Shown here: piece after piece, positions 19,902 to 28,299 of the stretch | How positions within the stretch are numbered: the stretch's first letter is position 1 | How the letters are laid out: each line of letters opens with the position of its first letter | Source of the DNA: Paraburkholderia diazotrophica | GTDB taxonomy: Bacteria > Pseudomonadota > Gammaproteobacteria > Burkholderiales > Burkholderiaceae | Assembly (NCBI RefSeq): GCF_900108945.1 | Contig: NZ_FNYE01000008.1 | Coordinates: 124,001 to 188,000, forward strand | Direction: 5' to 3' | DNA: 64,000 nucleotides | Position numbers and translations under genes: made by a program | Notes under the pieces: generated by a model | Databases searched by the model: none | Told to the model about the DNA's origin: nothing | What the model saw: only the letters and a program-made list of their open reading frames with translations

Positions 19902-21446
19902 ATGAATTACGTCATCGGCGTCGATATCGGCACGCAGAGCACGAAGGCCGTGCTCGTCGACGAGAACGGCGCAATCGTCGCACAGCATTCGAGCAGCTAT
20001 CACCCGGATACGCCTAAGCCGTTGTGGGCCGAGCAGTGGCCGACTGTGTGGATGAAGGCCGTCGTCGAATGCATTGCGCGCTGCGTCGCGAAGGCGCGCG
20101 AGGCGGGCGTCGCGTCGAATGCCATCAAGGCCGTGTGCGTGAGCAGCCTGTATGGCGGCTCCGGTATTCCCATCGATAGCGAAATGAAGCCGCTGTATCC
20201 GTGCCTGATCTGGATGGACCGGCGCGCGACGGCGCAGGTCGAGTGGGTGCGCAACAACGTCGATCTCGACCGGCTCCATGCGATCACGGGCAATGGCGTC
20301 GACAGCTACTACGGCTACACGAAGATGCTGTGGCTGCGCGAGAACGAGCCGAACGTGTGGGCCAATACGCGCTTCTTCCTGCCGCCGAATGCGTATGTGA
20401 TCTATCTACTGACGGGCGAAGTGGCCGTCGATCACAGCTCGGCGGGCAACATCGGCGGCGTGTACGACATCGCGAAACGCGACTGGTCCGACGAAGCGCT
20501 CGACATGCTCGGCATTCCCGCAACGATGATGCCCGAGCGTCTCGTCGAATCGTCGGACGTGGTGGGCGGCCTGCTGTCGCAATGGACGGAGCAACTCGGA
20601 CTCGAAGCGGGCACGGCGATCGTCGCGGGCGGCGTCGATGCGGCGATGGCGACCTACGCGGCGGGCGTCACGCGCGCGGGCCAGCATGTCGCGATGATCG
20701 GCACGAGCATGTGCTGGGGCTATATCAACCAGAGCGTCGATGCGCGGCACGGTCTCGTCAGCATGCCGCATGTGTTCAATGGCCAGCACGACATTTACGT
20801 GTTCGGCGGCGCGATTACGGCGGGCGCATCGGTGTCGTGGTATCGCGAGCAGTTCTGTCAGGCGGAAGTCGAAGCGGCGAAAGCGATACCGGACGGCGAT
20901 CCGCATCAGCTGCTCGAAGAAGACGCGGCTCACATTCCGGCGGGCTCGGACGGCGTGATGTTCCTGCCGTATCTGATGGGCGAGCGCAGCCCCGTGTGGG
21001 ACGCGAAAGCGAGCGGTGCGTTCGTCGGCCTGAGTCTTTATCACACGCGTGCGCATCTGTATCGCGCGGTGCTCGAAGGCGTCGCGTTCGCGTTGCAACA
21101 CAACATCGTCGCGGGGCGCAAGGGCGCGAAGTCGCTCGACGACAAGCTGATCGTCGTCGGCGGCGCGGCGCATTCGGACCTGTGGATGTCGATCATCGCG
21201 GACGTCACCGGCTTTCCCGTCTACACGATCGAACAGGAGGTAGAAGCGCCGATGGGCGCGGCGCTGCTGGCCGCATATGGTGTGAAGCTGATCTCGCAGG
21301 AAGCGGCGCGCGGCGGCTGGGTCAGGCTCGTCGAGCGCGTGAAGCCCGATCCTGCGCGCGAGGCCCTGTACGCCGAGCGCTTTTCCATCTACACGGATCT
21401 GTATCCGGCACTGAAGCCCGTCATGCACCGGCTGCAAGCGAAATGA
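19902..21446 (+). CDS. FGGY-family carbohydrate kinase
   Basis: A 514-residue kinase. The phosphate loop is GVDIGTQSTKAVLVD (residues 5-19), the catalytic Asp is in VAGGVDAAMATYAAG (about 250), and the C-terminal nucleotide motif is VVGGAAHSDLWMSII. It lacks the SGQMHG motif of the xylB product in this window; the equivalent segment is CVSSLYGGSGIP. It is therefore a different subfamily, probably acting on a ketose made by the neighbouring MDR enzyme. It starts 72 bp after the dehydrogenase, and its TGA overlaps the next ATG. Confidence 0.82.
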   Translation: MNYVIGVDIGTQSTKAVLVDENGAIVAQHSSSYHPDTPKPLWAEQWPTVWMKAVVECIARCVAKAREAGVASNAIKAVCVSSLYGGSGIPIDSEMKPLYPCLIWMDRRATAQVEWVRNNVDLDRLHAITGNGVDSYYGYTKMLWLRENEPNVWANTRFFLPPNAYVIYLLTGEVAVDHSSAGNIGGVYDIAKRDWSDEALDMLGIPATMMPERLVESSDVVGGLLSQWTEQLGLEAGTAIVAGGVDAAMATYAAGVTRAGQHVAMIGTSMCWGYINQSVDARHGLVSMPHVFNGQHDIYVFGGAITAGASVSWYREQFCQAEVEAAKAIPDGDPHQLLEEDAAHIPAGSDGVMFLPYLMGERSPVWDAKASGAFVGLSLYHTRAHLYRAVLEGVAFALQHNIVAGRKGAKSLDDKLIVVGGAAHSDLWMSIIADVTGFPVYTIEQEVEAPMGAALLAAYGVKLISQEAARGGWVRLVERVKPDPAREALYAERFSIYTDLYPALKPVMHRLQAK

Positions 21447-22183
21447 ACGCGACCTTCGATTTTTCCGGACGCACGATCCTCGTGACGGGCGCATCGAGCG
21501 GCATCGGCCGCGTGACGGTCGAGCTATTGTGCGCAAGCGGCGCGCAAGTCGTCGCGGCGGCGCGCAATGTCGACGAGCTTGCGAGGCTCGCGGAGGAGAC
21601 AGGCTGCGAGTCCTTGATTCTGGATGTTGGCGATGAAGGGGCTATCGATAATGCGCTCGGGTCGCTCGATGTCGTCTTCGATGGTCTTGTAAATTGTGCC
21701 GGCACGACGGTGCTTGAACGCGCAATCGATACGACGGCGGCGAGCTTCGACAGCGTGATGAACGTGAACGCACGCGGCGCGGCGCTGGTTGCGCGTCATG
21801 TGGCGCGCGCGATGATCGATGCGAAGCGCGCGGGCAGCATCGTCAACGTGTCGAGCCAGGCGGCCCTCGTCGGGCTCGACGATCATCTGAGCTATTGCGC
21901 GTCGAAGGCGGCGATGGATGCGATCACGCGAGTGCTGTGCGTCGAGCTTGGACCGCATGGCATACGCGTGAACAGCGTGAATCCGACAGTGACGTTGACG
22001 CCGATGGCCGTGAAGGCGTGGAGCGAGCCGGCGAAACGCGATCCCGCATTGCAGGCGATTCCGTTGAAGCGTTTCGCGCAGCCGCGCGAAGTGGCAGAGC
22101 CGATTCTGTTTTTGCTGAGCGATGCGGCTTCGATGATCAGCGGTGTGACGTTGCCGATCGATGGGGGGTATACCGCGAGGTGA
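21443..22183 (+). CDS. Short-chain dehydrogenase resembling L-xylulose reductase
   Basis: A 246-residue classical SDR. Cofactor loop TGASSGIG (about residues 14-21), NCAG, the active-site Ser in VNVSSQAA and YCASK are all present. The loop after the active site reads VNPTVTLTPMAVKAWSEP, strikingly like the NPTVVMTxM...W segment of L-xylulose/dicarbonyl reductases (DCXR). The start ATG overlaps the kinase stop (ATGA), so it is a true operon member. D-threitol-dehydrogenase-type activity is an alternative. Confidence 0.8.
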   Translation: MNATFDFSGRTILVTGASSGIGRVTVELLCASGAQVVAAARNVDELARLAEETGCESLILDVGDEGAIDNALGSLDVVFDGLVNCAGTTVLERAIDTTAASFDSVMNVNARGAALVARHVARAMIDAKRAGSIVNVSSQAALVGLDDHLSYCASKAAMDAITRVLCVELGPHGIRVNSVNPTVTLTPMAVKAWSEPAKRDPALQAIPLKRFAQPREVAEPILFLLSDAASMISGVTLPIDGGYTAR

Positions 22184-22211
22184 TGCTGCTGGTTTCTCTG
22201 CCTTTATCGCT

Positions 22212-22472
22212 GGCATCCGCGTATGCGCTCGCGGTGCTGGCGTTTTCCCCCTGCGCGGGGCGGCATTTTCCTTTGTTTGCAACGGCTTTTGTTTTGGTGT
22301 TTTTATCTTTGCGCCGGCATCCGCGTATGCGCCTCGCGGCGCTGGCGTTTGCCCCTGTGCGGGGCGGCACTTTGTTTTGTTTGCAACGGCTTTTGTTTTG
22401 GTGTTTTTACCTTTGCGCCGGCATCCGCGTATGCGCCTCGCGGCGCTAGCGTTGCCCCTGTGCGGGGCGGCA
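22212..22472. repeat. 104-bp tandem repeat, about 2.5 copies
   Basis: Units 22212-22315 and 22316-22419 are each 104 bp and nearly identical, beginning GGCATCCGCGTATGCGC. A third, partial unit (22420-22472) runs into the palindrome. Each unit has a GC-rich half and a T-rich half (GCAACGGCTTTTGTTTTGG). A degenerate inverted copy is found at about 23040-23140. Confidence 0.8.
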
Positions 22473-22506
22473 CCTACTCTTCTTTGCCGCGGCAAAGAAG
22501 AGTAGG
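22473..22506. repeat. Perfect 34-bp palindrome, copy 1
   Basis: CCTACTCTTCTTTGCCG is followed immediately by its exact reverse complement with no spacer. It could form a 17-bp stem or cruciform. The right flank reads CAGAAGAAAGCCGCTC. Confidence 0.9.
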
Positions 22507-22967
22507 CAGAAGAAAGCCGCTCATACCGCCAATGCTTGACCTCTACCCACGGGCTCTCAACGTCCCCGTGTTTCGAGCGGCAGCATGCTGGCCGCTGGGC
22601 GTTGCCAACGCACTATCTGAACGCCTCACCCGCTTCTACGCCCGTGGCACGGCTAAGGGCATCGAACACGTCAGCGCCGCATCTCGGTAGTGAATAAGGT
22701 TGCTGTGTCGTACAGGACAACGCCCTCACTTGAGCCGCATCGCGTAGCGAGGTTCCTGTGCGGTGCGAATGCCTACACACAGTTTGCCGCAAAGGGGCCG
22801 GGGATATTCGATGTCGCGAGCCTCAACGCAGGTGCATGAAGCAGGTGAGGCGCTCAGCTAGTGCGCTGGCAACGAACATGAGCCAGCATGCTGCCGCGTG
22901 AAGGATGGGGGCGTTGAGAGCCCGTGGGTAAGCGTCAAGAATTGGCGGTGTGAGCGGCTTTCTTCTG

Positions 22968-23001
22968 CCTACTCTTCTTTGCCGCGGCAAAGAAGAGTAG
23001 G
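22968..23001. repeat. Perfect 34-bp palindrome, copy 2
   Basis: The same 34 bp as copy 1, 495 bp away. Its flanks are swapped and reverse-complemented (GAGCGGCTTTCTTCTG on the left, TGCCGCCCCGCACAGG on the right), showing that the whole neighbourhood is inverted. Confidence 0.9.
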
Positions 23002-23132
23002 TGCCGCCCCGCACAGGGGCAACGCCCGCGCCGCGAGGCGCATCGCGGATGCCAGCGGCACGCTGAACTTTCCACGCATACGCGAATGCCAGCGCAAAGG
23101 CAAAAAAACCAACAGCGTCGCAGACAAAAAAA

Positions 23133-24077
23133 TCACAAAAGAGTCCGCACGTGCCACAACTCAGGAAACAACACCACGTCCAGCATTTTCCGCAGATAAG
23201 GCGCGCCGCTCGTTCCGCCCGTGCCCTGCTTGAACCCGATGATCCGCTCGACTGTCGTCACATGCCTGAAGCGCCACTGACGAAACGCGTCTTCGAGATC
23301 GACGAGTTCTTCGGCCATCTCGTACAGCTCCCAATGCTGCGACGGATTGCGATACACCTCGAGCCACGCCGCTTCGACTGACGGATCGTGCTGCGTCGGC
23401 TGTGTCCAGTCGCGTTCGAGCCGCGACGCGTCGATCGCAAAGCCGCGCCGCGCGAGCAGACGGATTACTTCGTCGTAAAACGAAGGCGCTTCGAGGGACG
23501 CTTTCACTTCGGCATACACGTCTGGGTGATGCGCATGGGGCTTGAGCATCTGCTCGTTCTTGTTGCCGAGCATGAACTCCAGCTCGCGATACTGATACGA
23601 CTGAAACCCCGACGAGCTGCCGAGGAAAGGCCGCATCGACGTGTATTCCGATGGCGTCATCGTCGACAGTACGTTCCAGGCCTGCACGAGCTGCTCGAGA
23701 ATCCGCGACACGCGCGCAAGCATCTTGAACGCGGGCGGCAATTCATCGCGATGCACACACGCAAGCGCCGCGCGCAGTTCGTACAGCGCGAGCTTCATCC
23801 ACAGTTCGCTCGTCTGATGCTGGATGATGAACAGCATCTCGTTGTGATCGGGCGAAAGCGGATGCTGCGCATGCAGAATCGAGCCGAGCGACAGATAGTC
23901 GCCATAGCTCATCGACTTCGAGAAATCGAGCTGCGCGTCGTGCCAGCCTTTGTCTTCGTCGGCGGCCATGTGCGACGCGTGCCCGGTGTGATCGGGGTGT
24001 GCCGGCTGCGTGCCGCCGTGTCCGAACGGACAGCCTTGCGCGGGCTTTTCTTCCATCATCTTCATGTGATCGGTCAT
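23133..24077 (-). CDS. kynA: Tryptophan 2,3-dioxygenase
   Basis: A 314-residue haem enzyme that opens the indole ring of tryptophan to N-formylkynurenine. Hallmarks are [20 protein letters not shown] (about residues 83-102) with the haem-pocket His, [20 protein letters not shown], and the C-terminal [20 protein letters not shown]. The first 45 residues are a variable His/Cys-rich lead (CPFGHGG...[10 protein letters not shown]) of the kind seen in Burkholderia KynA. It is the last gene of the kynB-kynU-kynA transcript, 9 bp after kynU, and its 3-prime end touches the inverted-repeat element. Confidence 0.95.
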   Translation of the reverse strand: MTDHMKMMEEKPAQGCPFGHGGTQPAHPDHTGHASHMAADEDKGWHDAQLDFSKSMSYGDYLSLGSILHAQHPLSPDHNEMLFIIQHQTSELWMKLALYELRAALACVHRDELPPAFKMLARVSRILEQLVQAWNVLSTMTPSEYTSMRPFLGSSSGFQSYQYRELEFMLGNKNEQMLKPHAHHPDVYAEVKASLEAPSFYDEVIRLLARRGFAIDASRLERDWTQPTQHDPSVEAAWLEVYRNPSQHWELYEMAEELVDLEDAFRQWRFRHVTTVERIIGFKQGTGGTSGAPYLRKMLDVVLFPELWHVRTLL

Positions 24078-24086
24078 CGTCGTTCC

Positions 24087-25337
24087 TCAGGTCACGGCGC
24101 CGCGCGCGGCGAATTCGGGTGCGCGCCAGGTCTCGTGTGCGAGCACGTGGCGCAGATGCTCGACGGCATCCCACACATCGACATAGCGCGTGTACAGCGG
24201 CGTAAAGCCGAAACGCAGCACATGCGGCTCGCGATAGTCGCCGATCACGCCGCGCGCGATCAGCGCCTGCATCACTTCATAGCCGTGCGGATGCTCGAAG
24301 CTCGCATGCGAGCCGCGCTGCGAATGCGCGCGCGGTGTCACGAGCTTGAGCGGAAACTCGTTGCAGCGCGTTTCGACCAGCTCGATGAAGAGATCGGTCA
24401 GCGCGAGCGACTTCTTGCGGATCGCCTGCATGTCGGTTTGCAGGAACACGTCGAGCCCGCATTCGACGAGCGCCATCGACACCATCGGCTGCGTGCCGCA
24501 CAGGAAGCGGCCGATGCCGTCGTCGGCGGCGAACGTCGGGTCCATCGCGAATGGCGCGCGATGACCCCACCAGCCCGAGAGCGGCTGCTCGAAGTCGCTC
24601 TGATGACGATGCGGCACCCACGCGAACGCGGGCGAGCCCGGACCGCCGTTCAGATACTTGTACGTGCAACCGACGGCGCAATCCGCACCGACGCCGTTCA
24701 GATCGACGGGCACCGCGCCCGCGGAGTGCGCGAGATCCCACAGCGCGAGCGCGCCCTGCCGATGGATCAGCTGCGTGAGCGCGGCCATGTCGTGCATGTA
24801 GCCCGTGCGGTAGTTGACGTGCGTGATCATCACGACGGCGACATCGTCGGTGATGGCGGCGGGCAACTCCGACGGATCATCGATGAGGCGCAGTTCATAG
24901 CCGCGATCCAGCTGCTTGATCAGCCCTTGCGCGATGTACAGATCGGTCGGGAAGTTCGAGCGCTCCGACACGATCACGCGGCGCTTCGCATCGCGCCTGT
25001 CCTGCAAACGCAGCGCCGCCGACAGCACCTTAAAGAGGTTGATCGAAATCGTATCGGTGACGACGACTTCGTTGTGCGCCGCGCCGATCAGCGGCGCGAG
25101 CTTGTTGCCGAGGCGTCGCGGCAGCGAGAACCAGCCGGCCGTGTTCCAGCTGCGGATAAGGCCTTGCGTCCATTCGGCGCCGATCACCGTCTGCGCGCGC
25201 TGCGCGGCGGCGGCGGGCGGCACGCCGAGCGAATTGCCGTCCAGATAGATGACGCCGGGCTCCAGCGCGAACTGGTCGCGCAAGGGCGCGAGCGGATCGG
25301 CGGCGTCGAGCGCGAGTGCTTCGTCACGTTGATTCAT
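24087..25337 (-). CDS. kynU: Kynureninase
   Basis: A 416-residue PLP enzyme that cleaves kynurenine to anthranilate and alanine. Visible motifs are [12 protein letters not shown] near residue 30, the [21 protein letters not shown] region, and the PLP lysine in [15 protein letters not shown] at about residue 225. The start is ATG 25337, giving [10 protein letters not shown]; a longer frame to 25457 has no family match. It lies 76 bp after kynB and 9 bp before kynA. Confidence 0.94.
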   Translation of the reverse strand: MNQRDEALALDAADPLAPLRDQFALEPGVIYLDGNSLGVPPAAAAQRAQTVIGAEWTQGLIRSWNTAGWFSLPRRLGNKLAPLIGAAHNEVVVTDTISINLFKVLSAALRLQDRRDAKRRVIVSERSNFPTDLYIAQGLIKQLDRGYELRLIDDPSELPAAITDDVAVVMITHVNYRTGYMHDMAALTQLIHRQGALALWDLAHSAGAVPVDLNGVGADCAVGCTYKYLNGGPGSPAFAWVPHRHQSDFEQPLSGWWGHRAPFAMDPTFAADDGIGRFLCGTQPMVSMALVECGLDVFLQTDMQAIRKKSLALTDLFIELVETRCNEFPLKLVTPRAHSQRGSHASFEHPHGYEVMQALIARGVIGDYREPHVLRFGFTPLYTRYVDVWDAVEHLRHVLAHETWRAPEFAARGAVT

Positions 25338-25413
25338 GATGGTTCGGTTGGGTTGATCGAAAGAGAGTGTCGAGGCGCGAGGCCGTCGGTTGTGGTTGTC
25401 GTCGGGCTTGTCG

Positions 25414-26046
25414 TCACGCTGACAACGCTCGCAGCACGGCGCGTACCGGGCTTGCATCGAGCGTCATCAGCTTGAGCGGCAGCGCGATCAGTTCGTAGTC
25501 GCCCGGCGCCACGGCGTCGAGCACGATGCCTTCGAGAATCGCCATTCGATGCGCGCGTATGCGGCGGTGCGCGTCCATCGTCTTCGACTCCTGCGGATCG
25601 AGCGACGGCGTGTCGATGCCGATCAGCTTCACGCCATGCGCGGCGAGCAGGTCGATCGTGTCGGGCGCGACGGCGCAGAAGCCGCTGTCCCAGGCAGTCG
25701 TCGGCGCCGCGCGGTACGTGCGCAGCAGCACGCGCGGCGGCACGCCGTCGAGCGATGCCGCGACGTGCTCAGGCGTCACCAGCGGCTTCGCGCCGATGCA
25801 ATGAATCACGCGGCACCGGCCCAGATACGCATCGAGCGGCACCGCGCCGATCGCCGCGCCCTGGGCGTCGTAGTGAAGCGGCGCGTCGGTGTGCGCACCC
25901 GTATGCGGCGAGATCGTCAGCCGCGCGACGTTGACAGGCGAACCCGCCTCCATCCGCCACATGCGCTCGATGCCGACGGGCGTATCGCCCGGCCAGACGG
26001 GCGTCGCCGTATCGACGGCGGGCGTGATATCCCAAAGTGTCTCCAT
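25414..26046 (-). CDS. kynB: Kynurenine formamidase
   Basis: A 210-residue metal-dependent cyclase-like formamidase that hydrolyses N-formylkynurenine to kynurenine. The N-terminal [21 protein letters not shown] and the metal motif [13 protein letters not shown] (about residues 50-62) are diagnostic, as is [18 protein letters not shown] 26046 is chosen because family members begin M-D/E-T-L/I-W-D-I; ATG 26073 is also possible. It is first in the kynB-kynU-kynA operon and divergent from the Lrp-type regulator. Confidence 0.92.
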   Translation of the reverse strand: METLWDITPAVDTATPVWPGDTPVGIERMWRMEAGSPVNVARLTISPHTGAHTDAPLHYDAQGAAIGAVPLDAYLGRCRVIHCIGAKPLVTPEHVAASLDGVPPRVLLRTYRAAPTTAWDSGFCAVAPDTIDLLAAHGVKLIGIDTPSLDPQESKTMDAHRRIRAHRMAILEGIVLDAVAPGDYELIALPLKLMTLDASPVRAVLRALSA

Positions 26047-26178
26047 GCGTCTGTCATGTCGTTGTACGTCCATCTCTGGATGATAGGCGGCATGAAGCGA
26101 AATGTGCTTGCTAAAAAAACTGTTTATTTCGATCCCTTTGGAACATAATTTGAGGCAAACGGGAAAGGGAGACCGAAT

Positions 26179-26682
26179 ATGAACGCGATCTCACTCGACG
26201 CCACCGATTGCCGTATCTTGACGGTGCTGCAGCACGAAGGACGAATCAGCAATCTCGATCTGGCGGAGCGGATCTCGCTTTCGCCGTCGGCATGTCTACG
26301 CCGTTTGCGCCTGCTGGAAGAGCAGGGCGTGATCGAGCGTTATCGGGCGTGTCTGAACCGCGAAGTGCTCGGCTTCGAACTGGAAGCGTTCGTGCAGGTG
26401 TCGATGCGCAACGACCAGGAAAACTGGCACGAGCGCTTCGCCGAAGCGCTGCGCGACTGGCCGGAAGTGGTCGGCGCGTTTGTCGTGACGGGAGAGACAC
26501 ACTATCTGCTGCGGGTGCTCGCCCACAATCTCAAGCACTATTCGGATTTCGTGCTCGGCCGGCTCTACAAGGCACCGGGCGTGATGGACATCCGCTCGAA
26601 CATCGTGCTGCAGACTCTCAAGGAGGATTCTGGCGTCCCCGTGTCGCTGGTGACGGGCGCGAAGGTGCAATCGAACGGATAG
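26179..26682 (+). CDS. kynR: Lrp/AsnC-family regulator of kynurenine catabolism
   Basis: A 167-residue Lrp-type protein with an N-terminal helix-turn-helix (residues about 8-55, [21 protein letters not shown]) and a C-terminal RAM ligand-sensing domain ([26 protein letters not shown]). It is divergent from kynB with a 132-bp shared promoter region. In Pseudomonas and Burkholderia the gene in this position is KynR, which activates kyn genes in response to kynurenine; that role is inferred here from location. Confidence 0.85.
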   Translation: MNAISLDATDCRILTVLQHEGRISNLDLAERISLSPSACLRRLRLLEEQGVIERYRACLNREVLGFELEAFVQVSMRNDQENWHERFAEALRDWPEVVGAFVVTGETHYLLRVLAHNLKHYSDFVLGRLYKAPGVMDIRSNIVLQTLKEDSGVPVSLVTGAKVQSNG

Positions 26683-26778
26683 CGGCGCAGGCGGCGCGGG
26701 ATGGCGTAAACCCGTCGCGCGGAAAGCCTGCGAAGCCTTTCTTCCTCGCCGCCGCTTAAATGACGCGAGCCGTCAGCC

Positions 26779-26820
26779 CAGCGGCTTCAGCGCAGCGGCT
26801 TCAGCGCAGCGGCTTCAGCC
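26779..26820. repeat. 14-bp tandem repeat, three copies, at the 3-prime end of the flavin reductase gene
   Basis: Units 26779-26792, 26793-26806 and 26807-26820 read CAGCGGCTTCAGCG, with one change at the last base of the third copy. The flavin reductase stop codon falls inside the second unit, so the gene end has been duplicated downstream. Confidence 0.85.
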
Positions 26821-27325
26821 CATGGAAATCGCCGTTCTGAAACACGAGCGGCTGGACGTGGCCGGCGCTGTCATGGATGCCGCAGCGCTCAACTTCGCCG
26901 ACGAAAATGACGTGGTCGCCTTCCTGGTAGCGGCTGCGGTTATGGCATTCGAACCACGCGAGCGCGCCGTCGAGCACGGGCATGCCCGTGTCGCCCGCCG
27001 CATGCGAGACGCCCTCGAAACGGTCGCCCTTGACGGTCGCGAAGCGCTTGCACAGATCGAGTTGCGACGCGGCCAGCACATTGACGACATAATGACTGTT
27101 CGCCTGGAACACGGACATCGATGCCGAGCGCGTCGCGAGGCTCCACAGCACGAGCGGCGGCGTCAGCGAGACGGAATTGAACGAACTGGCCGTAATGCCG
27201 ATCAGTGCGCCGGACGGCGCGCGCGTCGTGATGACGGTGACGCCCGTCGCGAACTGGCCGAGCGCGCGGCGAAACGCTGCATCGTCGAAATTGGGCGGGG
27301 CGGCGCGCTTCATCGCGTGAGGCAT
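26801..27325 (-). CDS. Flavin reductase-like protein
   Basis: A 174-residue member of the flavin reductase-like (DIM6/NTAB, HpaC-type) family that binds FMN and supplies reduced flavin to monooxygenases. Family features are FRRALGQFATGVTVITTRAPSG (about residues 15-36), GITASSFNSVSLTPPLVLWSL and SHYVVNVLA. The start could be ATG 27325 or 27313. No monooxygenase partner is adjacent, so the physiological partner is unknown. Its 3-prime end lies in a 14-bp tandem repeat. Confidence 0.82.
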   Translation of the reverse strand: MPHAMKRAAPPNFDDAAFRRALGQFATGVTVITTRAPSGALIGITASSFNSVSLTPPLVLWSLATRSASMSVFQANSHYVVNVLAASQLDLCKRFATVKGDRFEGVSHAAGDTGMPVLDGALAWFECHNRSRYQEGDHVIFVGEVERCGIHDSAGHVQPLVFQNGDFHGLKPLR

Positions 27326-27683
27326 TCCGGCGAACGGACCGCTTGATGAAGCGACCAAATGGAGAAAATCGGTTTGAAGGTCATGTAGAAATTCGGCGAA
27401 TTGTCCCAATTTTAACTGCAATCGCAGAGGGCTTGGCGCAGCAGGCCGTCGGCGTGGCGGCGCAATCCGCTGTCGCGAGCCGCAAGGCTTGCACCTGATG
27501 TCGCGATTCGCGCATGGTATGGATGGTGCGTGCATCACGCGTTGAACAGAAAGGCGGTGCCGCACGAACGTCCCGCCGCCGGATGCGATCAGGCATCGGG
27601 TTTCAAGGTGACTGTGGCGAGTCAGCCCGTTCCGCGCACCGATGCGCGGCGGCGAGGCGAGCGAGCCAATCCAAGGAGCGAAC
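27326..27683. promoter_or_regulatory. Divergent intergenic region, flavin reductase and msrA
   Basis: A 358-bp stretch with no trustworthy gene. An AT-richer block (27355-27425) probably contains the flavin reductase promoter. I see no clear operator or RNA structure. Confidence 0.4.
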
Positions 27684-28235
27684 ATGAGTCAGTCGGTCGA
27701 GACCGCCACGCTGGGCGGCGGATGTTTCTGGTGTCTTGAGGCGGTGTATCTGGGCGTCGATGGCGTGATGTCCGTGGAGTCGGGCTACGCGGGCGGGCAG
27801 GCCGAAAACCCATCGTACGAGCAGGTGTGCGACGGCGACACGGGGCACGCAGAAGTCGTCAAGGTCGAGTTCGATCCGGCGCGCATCGGCTACCGTGAGA
27901 TTCTGGATATTTTCTTCGCGATCCACGATCCGACGCAGCTCAACCGCCAGGGCAACGATGTCGGCACGCAGTACCGGTCGGTGATCTTCACGCACTCGGA
28001 CGCGCAGAACGAGACGGCCTTGCAGGCGATCCGCGAGATCGGCGCGGAAGGCATTTACGACGGCCAGATCGTCACGCAGGTGCTGCCGCTCGACGGCAAC
28101 TACTGGGCCGCCGAGGCGTATCACCAGAACTATTTCGCGCAGCATCCGGATCAGGGCTATTGCGCGTTCGTCGTCGCGCCGAAGGTAGCGAAGTTTCGCC
28201 AGAAGTTCGCCCATCGGATCAAGGCGGGCGCCTGA
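27684..28235 (+). CDS. msrA: Peptide methionine-S-sulfoxide reductase A
   Basis: A 183-residue MsrA that repairs oxidised methionine in proteins. The catalytic Cys is in GGGCFWCLEAVY (residues about 10-21). SGYAGGQAENPSYEQVCDGDTGHAE and HDPTQLNRQGNDVGTQYRS are family-typical. The start at 27684 is set by a strong AAGGAG upstream. No second active-site MsrB domain is fused. Confidence 0.95.
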   Translation: MSQSVETATLGGGCFWCLEAVYLGVDGVMSVESGYAGGQAENPSYEQVCDGDTGHAEVVKVEFDPARIGYREILDIFFAIHDPTQLNRQGNDVGTQYRSVIFTHSDAQNETALQAIREIGAEGIYDGQIVTQVLPLDGNYWAAEAYHQNYFAQHPDQGYCAFVVAPKVAKFRQKFAHRIKAGA

Positions 28236-28299
28236 TCCTTAAGCGCGCCACGGCGCGCTGCGCAGCGCTGGCCTCAGATGGCCTGCGTTGCGATTCGGC

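Larger units (their letters stand above)
22212..23140. repeat. Large imperfect inverted-repeat element
   Basis: The space between the SDR gene and kynA is almost filled by a symmetric element. The left arm (about 22212-22650) and right arm (about 22830-23140) are imperfect reverse complements: for example ACCCACGGGCTCTCAACG on the left returns as CGTTGAGAGCCCGTGGGT on the right, and GCAGCATGCTGGC returns likewise. Each arm contains one copy of a perfect 34-bp palindrome. The core, about 180 bp, is unique. Short reading frames in it repeat peptides such as SLPRQRRVGRRKPL in both arms because of the symmetry. I see no transposase. Confidence 0.75.

Noticed and set aside
18675..20279. A 534-codon minus-strand frame opposite the MDR dehydrogenase and kinase
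   Set aside because: Shadow frame; composition is Arg/Asp/His-rich and the plus-strand genes have full catalytic motifs.
22223..22690. A 155-codon frame over the repeat element
   Set aside because: It encodes the tandem repeat and one inverted arm; a mirrored version exists on the other strand, so the peptide follows from DNA symmetry.
28242..28259. GC-rich palindrome AGCGCGCC/GGCGCGCT as msrA terminator
   Set aside because: The loop is only two bases and no T tract follows on either strand.
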